In this document: piece by piece, positions 34,840 to 43,031 of the stretch
How the letters are laid out: each line of letters starts with the position of its first letter
How positions within the stretch are numbered: the stretch's first letter is position 1
DNA from: Paraburkholderia bryophila
Lineage (GTDB): Bacteria > Pseudomonadota > Gammaproteobacteria > Burkholderiales > Burkholderiaceae
Assembly: GCF_013409255.1 (NCBI RefSeq)
Contig: NZ_JACCAS010000002.1
Location: 248,001-312,000, forward strand
Length of the DNA: 64,000 nt
Reading direction: 5' to 3'
Program-made: the position numbers and the translations under genes
The notes under the pieces: generated by a model
Database searches by the model: none
What the model saw: only the letters and a program-made list of their open reading frames with translations
What the model was told of the DNA's origin: nothing

Positions 34840-34961
34840 TCGAAATTCCTGTCTGGATGATGATGATGATGGCGGCAAGCGTTGTTCGAGTGCGATGACG
34901 ATGACAATGACAACCGCTACCGCCTTATTGCGAACCCAAATACAAACACAAATACAAGCGT

Positions 34962-35156
34962 CTAGTCGATCGACGCAAAGCGCGGCACCTTAACGCCGTC
35001 GACCTCGACCAGCTCGAAAAATACCGAAGCCGGACGCGTCCAGATCGAACCATTGGCCGCTTTGTACACGATCATCGTGATCGTGGGATCGGACTCCAGC
35101 GTGGCCTCGCAAACCAGTTCATACAGACCGCCTTTGTAGTGCCGGTAACGCACCAT
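34962..35156 (-). CDS. DUF1653-like small protein
   Basis: A 64-residue protein beginning MVRYRHYKGGLYELVCEATLES, the HYKG-Y-v--A--- signature of DUF1653, and containing TMIVYKAANGSIWTRPASVFFE. It has a small beta-rich fold of unknown role. GGAG lies upstream of the start at 35156. An upstream extension in the same frame is not homologous. Confidence 0.82.
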   Translation of the reverse strand: MVRYRHYKGGLYELVCEATLESDPTITMIVYKAANGSIWTRPASVFFELVEVDGVKVPRFASID

Positions 35157-35242
35157 TCGAATGCTCCTTCGTTGAATTGAAAACCACAGCGCGTGGGGTC
35201 GGTGACGCTCGACACGTCCCCTTCGGAAACGTCGTTCCGAGC

Positions 35243-35887
35243 TCAACCGCCCTCTTTCATCTGCTTCAGAATTTTGTAGACGGTGGCGCGCCCCATCGTC
35301 AGCACGGCCGCCACGTAGTTCGCCGAACTGCGGCCGCGAAACGCGCCTTGCGCATGCAGCGCTTCGACGATTTCACGCTTGTGCTCGCGCGTGAGCGCGT
35401 TGACGCCAATCTGCCGCTCGCGCAGCCACGTGTGCAGGTACGTATTGATGCGGTCCTGCCAGTCGTCGCGGAACAGGTCCTCCGAGGGCGCGTCCGACAG
35501 CGTGCCGCCCTTGATGAACAGATCGAGCGTCGAGCGCACATCTTCGAACACCGCGATGTTGAAGTTGATGCACAGCATGCCGGCCGGCTTGCGCTCGTCG
35601 TCGAACAGGATGTTGCTCACGCAGCGCATGCGCCGGCCGTCCCAGTTCAGTTTCTCGTACGGACCGATGGTCTGGCCGCGCGCCGCGTAGTGGACTTCGT
35701 CGAGCACCGACGGGCCGCCAACCTCGAGCTTCGACAGATTGTTCACGAGGTAGACGATGGTCTGATCGCGCAGGTCGTGTATCACCACTTCGGCACACGG
35801 GTAAAACAGCGCCGCGATACCGTCGGCGATGGGAGCGTAGCGCTCCAGCAGCAGGTCTTTCACAGGAGACACAGTTGTCTTGCGCAT
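35243..35887 (-). CDS. YheO/DauR-type PAS-HTH transcriptional regulator
   Basis: A 214-residue regulator: a YheO-like PAS domain (about 10-125: LLERYAPIADGIAALFYPCAEVVIHDL and GMLCINFNIAVFEDV) followed by an HTH_22-type DNA-binding end (GRSSANYVAAVLTMGRATVYKIL). DauR of Pseudomonas, which represses D-arginine catabolism, belongs to this family, but no arginine genes adjoin it. The start at 35887 (MRKTTVSPVKDLL) is chosen by family length; no strong ribosome binding site is visible, and the frame extends to 36097. Confidence 0.85.
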   Translation of the reverse strand: MRKTTVSPVKDLLLERYAPIADGIAALFYPCAEVVIHDLRDQTIVYLVNNLSKLEVGGPSVLDEVHYAARGQTIGPYEKLNWDGRRMRCVSNILFDDERKPAGMLCINFNIAVFEDVRSTLDLFIKGGTLSDAPSEDLFRDDWQDRINTYLHTWLRERQIGVNALTREHKREIVEALHAQGAFRGRSSANYVAAVLTMGRATVYKILKQMKEGG

Positions 35888-36116
35888 TGGAAAATCGCAG
35901 TGTTCGAAGGATGCCGCGTGCCCGCCATGCCGGATGGCCTCGCGGGGCAACTCGCCATTGTAGCCACCCGGCCCGGCCGCCGCGACCGCCGCGCCGATCA
36001 CGCCCCCAAAAACCGCCGGCGCGCGCAACGTCGCTATTGCGTGCGGCGAATTTTGTTCGCTTGGCGAGCATTTTTTTTTCGTGCGATAAAAGACCATCTA
36101 TTTCACGGAGCAACAG

Positions 36117-36335
36117 ATGGCCACGCTCGAAGCGTTTCGCGCCGTGCTCGATGACGAAGGCACGCCGGAAATCATCCGCAATCACATCATCGATTCGCTG
36201 CAGTACACGCTGCGCAATCACGGACAGATCTTTACGTCGAAGGAAGTCGAATGGCTGGCCGGCTGGGATGACGCCCGCATTCCGCTGGCGGCGTCGCGCG
36301 AGTTGCAGAAGCGCGTTGCCGAGACCACCCGCTGA
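36117..36335 (+). CDS. Hypothetical protein, 72 residues
   Basis: A small soluble helical protein (MATLEAFRAVLDDEGTPEII and EVEWLAGWDDARIPLAAS). GGAG eight bases upstream supports translation. I do not recognise the family. It is transcribed divergently from the YheO-type regulator. Confidence 0.7.
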   Translation: MATLEAFRAVLDDEGTPEIIRNHIIDSLQYTLRNHGQIFTSKEVEWLAGWDDARIPLAASRELQKRVAETTR

Positions 36336-36945
36336 GTCGGTCCGCCGCTCGCCGCGGCCGACATTGGCGGGCTGAACGATGCGCTGAGCGTCACGCCGGC
36401 CGCGTGACGGCACGCGACGGCTGCGCGGGCGCCCCGCCCATGTCAGTCGCGATTCGCCCAAAGCCCCACCAGCCGGGCGGCTGGCTCGCGCGTGGAACTT
36501 TTTGCTATCCAATCAGCCCCATTTAGTGCATCATATTGGAATAGCTGCATCCCGAATCCGCCGTGTCGGGAGCAATAAGCGGCAGCAACACGTAACACCC
36601 AGGCAACACCGGGCAGTCTCAAACCCGCATCTCCGCACCACCCTCGACTGTTCGACCGCCGCCTGTCGGCGATCCTGTCACTCCGGCAATGCGCTGCATG
36701 CATGCGCCGTCGCGAGTTGTGCAGCTGAGTGGTTCAGCTTTTACGCGCCCGATGTCCGCGCGACATCAGCGTGTTTCTTCTCCATCGAATCCGCGATTTT
36801 GCGCGGCCGCGCTCAAGCCCTTGCCATCGGGCCTGTGCCAACCTTTTTCCATGGCGGCGCGCCCCAGGGTGCTGCGCTGCCCGGCCTGTCGTGCCGCGCG
36901 TAACACGCGTGACACGTCAGCCACGTAATACAGGACACGTGCTTC
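36336..36945. other. 610-bp region without a convincing gene
   Basis: Reading frames here are Arg/Ser/Cys-rich and lack ribosome binding sites. Its middle part (about 36490-36620) is lower in GC than its surroundings, with TTTTTGCTATCC and TTTAGTGCATCATATTGG, and could contain a promoter or a small RNA. A short CCAGCC/GGCTGG hairpin is at 36470-36485. I see nothing else. Confidence 0.4.
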
Positions 36946-37227
36946 ATGAATTCAGTTGTCAAGACGTACAAAGGTTACGAAATTCACCCGCTCGTTTATC
37001 CGCGCCGTCCGGCGGACGGTCAAACGAGCCGCAATCCGGACGCGGGCTACGACGCGTCGGTGCGCATCTGCCGCGTGGGCGCCAATCCGGCGGCCGACGG
37101 CCGGGTGTTCCGTCTGCAGTATCTGTTTCCGTTCGACGGTACGGGCAAGGCGCGCATCGCGTGCATGGCTCACGCCGAACAACTGATCGACGGCCGTGTA
37201 GACGGCCAGTCCGTCGCCGATCTTTGA
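36946..37227 (+). CDS. Conserved hypothetical protein, 93 residues
   Basis: A soluble basic protein (MNSVVKTYKGYEIHPLVYP, then DASVRICRVG and a C-terminal AEQLIDGRVDGQ). The YKGYEIHPLVYP and VRI-R-G strands suggest a small beta-sheet fold, but I recognise no named family. It precedes the second infA on the same strand by 133 bases. The ribosome binding site is weak. Confidence 0.7.
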   Translation: MNSVVKTYKGYEIHPLVYPRRPADGQTSRNPDAGYDASVRICRVGANPAADGRVFRLQYLFPFDGTGKARIACMAHAEQLIDGRVDGQSVADL

Positions 37228-37360
37228 GCGGTACTATCAGCGCATAGGCTGATGCCGCACGACAGTGGGCCTGAAAGCCAACTGTCAACCGTAATCCCTG
37301 CTGTTCACCCGGTCTTGCCGGGCACCAGCAACCCGCTATCCCATCGACCAGGAGTTATGC

Positions 37361-37636
37361 ATGGCGAAAGAAGAATTGCTTGAACTTGACGGTATCGTCG
37401 ACGAAGTACTTCCGGACAGCCGTTACCGCGTGACGCTCGACAACGGCGTCGTGGTTGGCGCTTACGCGTCCGGACGCATGCGCAAGAACCACATCCGTAT
37501 TCTCGCGGGCGACCGCGTTACGCTGGAACTGTCGGTCTACGACCTGACCAAAGGTCGGATCAATTTCCGTCACAAAGACGAGCGCGCCAGCGGTGGTGGC
37601 GGAGCCCGCAACAATTCGCAATTCCGTCGCCGTTAA
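37361..37636 (+). CDS. infA: Translation initiation factor IF-1, second long copy
   Basis: A 91-residue S1/OB-fold protein with the IF-1 core [20 protein letters not shown], the [19 protein letters not shown] block and [11 protein letters not shown]. Ordinary IF-1 is 72 residues; this copy has a Gly/Arg-rich tail ([16 protein letters not shown]). The primary infA normally lies in a ribosomal-protein operon; no ribosomal genes adjoin this one, so it is the paralogue common in Burkholderiaceae. AGGAG precedes the start. Confidence 0.93.
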   Translation: MAKEELLELDGIVDEVLPDSRYRVTLDNGVVVGAYASGRMRKNHIRILAGDRVTLELSVYDLTKGRINFRHKDERASGGGGARNNSQFRRR

Positions 37637-37873
37637 GACGGACAGCACGCTGAGCGCGTCCCACACGGCGCCGGTGTGAATTATTGCAGTCAGTTGTACG
37701 CGAAGCCTTTCGCGCGCCTTCTCCGGCTTGACTCGTTGAATCGAGCCTGAGCGGCGCGCTGCGGCTGCGTTCGTTCACCAGCCTGACCTCGGCCGGCCCT
37801 TTGCGGCGGCAACGGCGTTTCACACCCTCGCGGCCTTGAACGGCGCCAGGCGTTTCTGCTTCATTCTCTATCC

Positions 37874-38617
37874 CTATTCTCCGAATACCGCACCGAGATC
37901 CTCGTCGGCGGCGCTTTGGCGCACCTGCGCGATCACGCGCTCTTCCAACTCCGCCAGATGCTCGCGCATCGCCGCCAACGCCGCGTGCAGGTCGCCTGTG
38001 TCGAGCGCCTCGATGATTTGCAGGTGTTCGTCCGCGGAACACGTCGAGCCTTTCGACGGGTCGAACAAAGCTTTGTAGAGCTCGGTCTTCGCGACGAGTT
38101 GTCCGACCAGCCCCAACAATTCCGTACCGCCCGCCAATTCCGTCAATAACACGTGAAACTGGCCCGCGAGGCGCACCGACTCGTCGATCGCGCCGCCGCG
38201 CGCCGCTTTTTCCTCGCTGCGCACATGCGTGCGCAAACGACGCTTGTGCTGCGCGCTCAATGCCCCGCACAGCGCCGCGACGATGCCCGCTTCGACGATC
38301 TGCCGCGCGCGATACACCTGGCGAATGTCCTCTTCCGACGGCGACGGCACGAACGCGCCGCGATTCGCCTCCAGCACCAGCTTGCCCTCGAAACCCAGCC
38401 GCGCCAGCACCTTGCGCAGCGCGCCGCGCGTGCAACCGAACGCGGCGGCGAGATCCCGCTCGACCAGTTGTGCGCCCGGCCGCAAGCGGCCTTGCAGCAA
38501 CGCCGCGGTGATCGACGCGTAGATGCGTTGTTCGATGCTGACGGGGTCGTCGTCCGGCGCGCTGGGGATGGCCGTTGCGGTGTCGGCGGACGGTGAAGGA
38601 CGGGAACGTGTGGCCAT
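37874..38617 (-). CDS. GntR-family regulator (FCD subfamily)
   Basis: A 247-residue regulator: winged helix at about 27-92 (LRPGAQLVERDLAAAFGCTRGALRKVL) and an all-helical FCD ligand domain (about 97-225). The start at 38617 is preferred because the long upstream frame is not conserved and runs across the operators. It is divergent from a CynX-type transporter, and two palindromes in the shared gap fit GntR operators, so it probably controls that transporter and itself. Confidence 0.88.
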   Translation of the reverse strand: MATRSRPSPSADTATAIPSAPDDDPVSIEQRIYASITAALLQGRLRPGAQLVERDLAAAFGCTRGALRKVLARLGFEGKLVLEANRGAFVPSPSEEDIRQVYRARQIVEAGIVAALCGALSAQHKRRLRTHVRSEEKAARGGAIDESVRLAGQFHVLLTELAGGTELLGLVGQLVAKTELYKALFDPSKGSTCSADEHLQIIEALDTGDLHAALAAMREHLAELEERVIAQVRQSAADEDLGAVFGE

Positions 38618-38768
38618 GGTTTCGATGAAGGGTGACTGAGTGATAACTAAGTGATGACTAAGCGCGCCGCCGCGTGCTGAAAACCGCGTGCCGGCGCCGG
38701 GCATTCTAGCGGCGACGCCAAACCGGCGCCATCCGCTTACGTCATAAGCTATACCGGGCATTGCAAAA

Positions 38769-38803
38769 ATGGTTAACCATTTCATGTTATTATGGTTGAC
38801 CAA
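38769..38803. promoter_or_regulatory. Paired GntR-type operators
   Basis: ATGGTTAACCAT (38769-38780, a perfect 12-bp palindrome) and ATGGTTGACCAA (38792-38803, one change) are 23 bases apart centre to centre, about two helical turns, in an AT-rich patch between the divergent GntR and MFS genes. TGGT-N(2-3)-ACCA is the usual form of FCD-type GntR operators. Confidence 0.75.
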
Positions 38804-38912
38804 AAATGCGCTTGTGTGATTTTTCATCGCACGTAAGTGTCCTTGCCGTCGCTGGCCGCGCCAAGTTTTGAACCGGCGCTCGCTCGCGCGATGGCGCCGC
38901 TTTTCCGTCTCC

Positions 38913-40295
38913 ATGTCTATCGTGAATTCGCCCTCCAGCGTCAACCCAACCCCTCGCCATGCGAACGACGCATCCCGAACGCTTACCTGGCAGGACGCGT
39001 TATGGCTCGGCGCGATCGTCGTCATCGGCGTGAATCTGCGGCCTTTGCTGACGTCGATCAGTCCGTTGATGACCACGATTCGCGCGGCCACCGGCCTGAG
39101 CTTTTACGGCGCATCGTTGCTGACCAGCTTGCCGGTGGTGGCGATGGGCATCGGTGCGTTCGGCGCCGGCGCGTTGACTCGCGTGCTCGGCGAGACGCGT
39201 GGCGTCGCGCTGGGCTTGCTGGCGATCGCCCTCGCGTGTGGCGCGCGCTGGGAAACGGCCAGCGGCGCGGCGTTGTTGCTGACGGCCGCGCTCGCCGGGG
39301 TCGGCGTCGCCGCCGTGCAGGCGTTGTTGCCGGCCGTGATGAAGCAGCGCTTTCACGCGCGTGTGCCGCTCGCCATGGGCGTGTTCTCGGCGTCGATCAT
39401 GGGCGGCGGCGGGCTTGGCGCGCGCCTGAGTCCGTGGGTGAGCAATGCGCTGGGGTCGTGGCACGCGGGTCTTGCGGTGTGGGCGTTGCCTGCTGTGGTC
39501 GCGCTGGCTTGCTGGCTGGGGTTGAATCGGTGGCATTCGGGTGTGCATTCGGGCGTGTCTTCCGGCATGCGTTCGGGCGCACCCTCGGCCGTGCCTTCGA
39601 ACGCACCTTCGCCGCGCGGACATTCAAGCAGAGCATCAATCGAGCATTCGAACCAACCTTCGACGCAACCCTCACTCATCCTCACGCCTCCCACTCCCCA
39701 CACCTCCACCTCCCAACCCCCACTCTGGCGCAAACGCCGCGCGTGGACGCTGGGCTTGTTCTTCGGCATCGTCAACGGCGGTTACACCAGCCTCGTCGCC
39801 TGGCTCCCGGCGTTCTATCAGCAGCGTGGCGTCAGCGTCACGGATAGCGGTTCGCTGCTTGCCGGCATGACGGTTTTCCAGGCGGCCGCGGCCTTGTTGT
39901 TGCCGCTTGCCGCCGCGTCGTTCCGGGATCGGCGGCCGTGGCTGGTTCTCGGCCTGTCCGCCCAACTCATCGGCCTGCTCGGACTGATCGCGTGCCCCGA
40001 CACGGCCGCGTGGCTGTGGGTCGGCGTCGCCGGTGCGGGGCTCGGCGGCACGTTCTCGCTGACGCTCGTCACGGCGATGGATCATGCCGCCGACCATCGC
40101 GTCGCCGGCAAGCTGGTCGCCTTCACGCAAGGCGTCGGCTTCGTGGTGGCCGCAATCGCGCCGATGCTCGCCGGCATGGTGCGCAGTTGGACCGGCAGCT
40201 TCGGGGCTGCGTGGGTAATGCTGGCCGCCTGCGTCGTCGCGATGATCGGGCTAAGTCTGCTGTTTTCGCCACGCAGCTATGACCGGTGGAATTGA
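38913..40295 (+). CDS. CynX/NimT-family MFS transporter with extended central loop
   Basis: A 460-residue inner-membrane transporter. LGAIVVIGVNLRPLLTSISPL at the first helix is diagnostic for the CynX (cyanate)/NimT branch, and LPAVMKQRFHARVPLAMGVFSASI is the second family block. The central cytoplasmic loop between helices 6 and 7 is unusually long, about 75 residues rich in Ser, His, Pro and Thr. A TTG 45 bases upstream could extend the protein. It is divergent from the GntR gene. Substrate unknown; cyanate, nitroimidazole or an organic anion are the family precedents. Confidence 0.87.
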   Translation: MSIVNSPSSVNPTPRHANDASRTLTWQDALWLGAIVVIGVNLRPLLTSISPLMTTIRAATGLSFYGASLLTSLPVVAMGIGAFGAGALTRVLGETRGVALGLLAIALACGARWETASGAALLLTAALAGVGVAAVQALLPAVMKQRFHARVPLAMGVFSASIMGGGGLGARLSPWVSNALGSWHAGLAVWALPAVVALACWLGLNRWHSGVHSGVSSGMRSGAPSAVPSNAPSPRGHSSRASIEHSNQPSTQPSLILTPPTPHTSTSQPPLWRKRRAWTLGLFFGIVNGGYTSLVAWLPAFYQQRGVSVTDSGSLLAGMTVFQAAAALLLPLAAASFRDRRPWLVLGLSAQLIGLLGLIACPDTAAWLWVGVAGAGLGGTFSLTLVTAMDHAADHRVAGKLVAFTQGVGFVVAAIAPMLAGMVRSWTGSFGAAWVMLAACVVAMIGLSLLFSPRSYDRWN

Positions 40296-40544
40296 CGACG
40301 CAGGGCTGTCCGTCGCCATTCCGCTAAAACCACGCACTCGAAGCAAGTGCCCGGCAGTCGGCTGACCAACGCCACGCAGGCCGATTCAAGGTCGACTCAA
40401 CGTCGATTCATTTCCGCCCGATCCCATCCCTCTCCCTCCCGCCGCACCCACTCAGGACGCCGCTTGCTCACGCTTGCCCGGCCCATCGCGCATTAAGTCC
40501 TACGCGCCGGGTAATTCCTCCGACACACAAATAGAAATGCCTGA
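40296..40544. other. Gene-free stretch after the MFS gene
   Basis: No gene, terminator hairpin with T-run, or long repeat is visible. It leads into the promoter region of the subtilase. Confidence 0.35.
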
Positions 40545-40573
40545 TTGTCTAACCTCGTCAGGCTATTTAATCT
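40545..40573 (+). promoter_or_regulatory. Candidate sigma-70 promoter of the subtilase gene
   Basis: TTGTCT (40545-40550), a 17-bp spacer and TAATCT (40568-40573) lie in an AT-rich patch about 185 bases before the ATG, leaving a long 5' leader. An inverted repeat CCTGA/TCAGG overlaps the -35 box. Confidence 0.5.
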
Positions 40574-40757
40574 CCTGTTTGAGCTAATTTTTCAACTGCT
40601 AAGAGAAACCGCGCTACCCACCCAGTTCATCGCGGCGAAAAAGGAACGCTCACAACGGGCGTTAGCAGCATTGATTAGTTAGCCATCCTGACGTAGCCGC
40701 ACCACGACTACATCAGGCGAGACAGTCATTTTCATTTGTCGTACGAGGTAGAACAAG

Positions 40758-42932
40758 ATGCAAAAAGAGAGACATGAAAGCGGGATCAAAACCTCCCGCA
40801 CAACGATCACGGCAATGGCCACGTCGCGATCAACCACCACCGTACGCCGGACGCTAGCCAAAGCCGCCGCGCTATCGCTTTCGCTGACCTTCGCCGCCTG
40901 CGGCGGAAGCAACGGCGGCGGCTCAATCAGTTCAGGCGCGAACAGCGAAGCCGCCACACCCGACGCCAAAGCCGACGTCGAAACCTCGGCCGCGCTCGCC
41001 GCGGCATCGACCACCGTGCCCCTCGCGCTGTCGTTGAAAATGAATACCGACGGACTCGAGGCGGACGCCCGCAACGACCGCTTCATCATCAAATACCGCG
41101 ACGGCACAACCGAACGCGACTCGACTTCGGCGGTGCAATCGAGACTGCAGAAACTGTCGGGGGCGTTCCCCGCGAAAGCGCACCATTTCCGCCGCACCGG
41201 CATCGGCGCCGACGTCGTGACGACCGACCGCAAGCTGAACATGAAGGAGGCGAAGGCGTTCATGCGCGCCATCGCCTCGGACCCGAACGTCGACTATATC
41301 GAGGCCGACCGCGAGATGTCCACGACGATGGCGCCGAACGATCCGGACTACAGCAAGCAGTGGAGTTTGAGTTCGAACCAGAAAGCCGGCAGCGGCTATC
41401 CGGGCATTCGCGCGGAAGGCGCGTGGGACATGGCGAACGGCGCCGGCGCGGTGATCGCGGTCGTCGATAACGGCACCACCAGCCATGCCGACCTGAACGC
41501 GAACATCCTGCCCGGTTACGACTTCACGTCGACCAATCGCGGCGGCAACGGGACCAACCCCGGCATCCTCACCGAGACCTGCGCGATCGATTGGCACGGC
41601 ACGCATGTCGCGGGCATCGCCGCTGCGCTGACCAACAACGGCTACGGCGGCGCCGGTATCGCGCCCGGCGCCAAGGTCGTGCCGGTGCGGGTGATGAATG
41701 CCTGCGGCAAGGGCTACACGTCCGACATCGCCGACGGCATCGTCTGGGCGGCCGGCGGCACGGTGTCGGGCGTCCCCGCCAACCCGCACCCGGCGAAGAT
41801 CATCAACCTGAGCCTGGGTGGCCTGGGCGGCTGCGAAACCACGCTGCAGAATGCGCTCGACCTCGCCGTCTCGCGCGGCGCCACCGTGGTCGCCGCGGCG
41901 GGCAACAATTCGACGACCGCGACGAATTTTTCGCCAGCCAACTGCCGCAACGTCATCAGTGTCGGCGGTAGCAACCGTTGGGGCTCGCGATGGGTCAGCT
42001 CGAACTATGGGCCGACGGTGGACATCGCCGCGCCCGGCGACTCGATCTGGTCGACCTATAACAACGGCACCGCAAAGCCCGGCACCGAAGGGTATGCCTA
42101 TGCCTCCGGCACATCGATGGCGGCGCCGGCGGTGAGCGGCGTGATCGCGCTGATCCAGTCGGTGGCGCCCACTCCGCTGACGCCCATCGAATTGCGGACC
42201 CTGCTCGCGCAGAACGCGCAGCCGTTTCCCGGCGGTGCGCCGGACCAACCGATCGGCGCCGGGATCCTGGATGCAACCGCAGCGGTGACGGCGGCAAGGC
42301 TGGGAAAAATTCCGGCGGCGGCGAACTTCACCTGCAAGCAAAGCGATAAGTTGATGCATGTCTCGTGCACGGATCTGTCGACCGCGCGCGGCGCGCCGAT
42401 CCGCTCATGGACATGGAATTTCGGCACGGCGGCGGGCAACACGGTCACCACGAAGTCGACCAACCCCGAGCTCGATGTCGAGCAACCCGGCACGTACGAG
42501 TTCACGCTGACGGTAACGGATGCCAACGGCGGCATCAGCAAAGTGACGCGCCCATTCGAAGTCGAACCCATGCGGGTCACGGACATTTCCGACGACGGAA
42601 CCGCGGTGAGATTCCCGATGAACGCCGCCGACAAGCAGTATTTTTCGGTGACGATTCCGCCGGGGGTGAGAAGTTCGGTGGCGCAGGTGGGTGTCAAAAG
42701 CCTGACCTTCACGTTGTCGCCCGACACAACCCGCGACGTTGCCACGATGTCGCTGAAAAGCGGTACGGCTTTGATGATCAACCCGAGTTGTACGTCGGTG
42801 ATGTCGGGCGGAAAGTCGGCCGTCTGCGCGGTGAATGGCGTTGGGCCTGGCACTTACTACGTGCTGGTGAGCAGCGCCTCGGCGATCGATAACGTGTCGA
42901 TCAAGGCTGTCTCGTTGTACTACTACCAATAG
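40758..42932 (+). CDS. S8-family subtilisin-like protease, secreted or lipoprotein, with PKD domain
   Basis: A 724-residue exported protease. The signal region ends LTFAACGGSNGGG, an imperfect lipobox with Cys48 as possible lipid anchor. An I9-like propeptide (about 105-190) precedes the catalytic domain, whose triad is Asp237 (AVVDNGT), His280 (DWHGTHVAG) and Ser453 (SGTSMAAPAVSG) with oxyanion Asn383. A PKD-like beta domain (about 520-610, WTWNFGTAAGN) and a PPC-type C-terminal domain follow. Many Cys residues suggest disulfides. Start 40758 has GAGG upstream. The N-terminal 30 residues before the hydrophobic stretch are long for a signal peptide. Confidence 0.92.
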   Translation: MQKERHESGIKTSRTTITAMATSRSTTTVRRTLAKAAALSLSLTFAACGGSNGGGSISSGANSEAATPDAKADVETSAALAAASTTVPLALSLKMNTDGLEADARNDRFIIKYRDGTTERDSTSAVQSRLQKLSGAFPAKAHHFRRTGIGADVVTTDRKLNMKEAKAFMRAIASDPNVDYIEADREMSTTMAPNDPDYSKQWSLSSNQKAGSGYPGIRAEGAWDMANGAGAVIAVVDNGTTSHADLNANILPGYDFTSTNRGGNGTNPGILTETCAIDWHGTHVAGIAAALTNNGYGGAGIAPGAKVVPVRVMNACGKGYTSDIADGIVWAAGGTVSGVPANPHPAKIINLSLGGLGGCETTLQNALDLAVSRGATVVAAAGNNSTTATNFSPANCRNVISVGGSNRWGSRWVSSNYGPTVDIAAPGDSIWSTYNNGTAKPGTEGYAYASGTSMAAPAVSGVIALIQSVAPTPLTPIELRTLLAQNAQPFPGGAPDQPIGAGILDATAAVTAARLGKIPAAANFTCKQSDKLMHVSCTDLSTARGAPIRSWTWNFGTAAGNTVTTKSTNPELDVEQPGTYEFTLTVTDANGGISKVTRPFEVEPMRVTDISDDGTAVRFPMNAADKQYFSVTIPPGVRSSVAQVGVKSLTFTLSPDTTRDVATMSLKSGTALMINPSCTSVMSGGKSAVCAVNGVGPGTYYVLVSSASAIDNVSIKAVSLYYYQ

Positions 42933-43031
42933 ACCGCCGCGCCGCCAACGTTGGAACGCGAGCGCCTGCATGCGGCAATCGCATCGGGAACTCGCGTTCC
43001 ACGCACATCGATCAACGGAAACACAAGTCGC

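Noticed and set aside
36502..36903. A 133-codon frame in the 610-bp gap
   Set aside because: Cys/Arg/Ser-rich composition, no ribosome binding site and overlap with other equally open frames.
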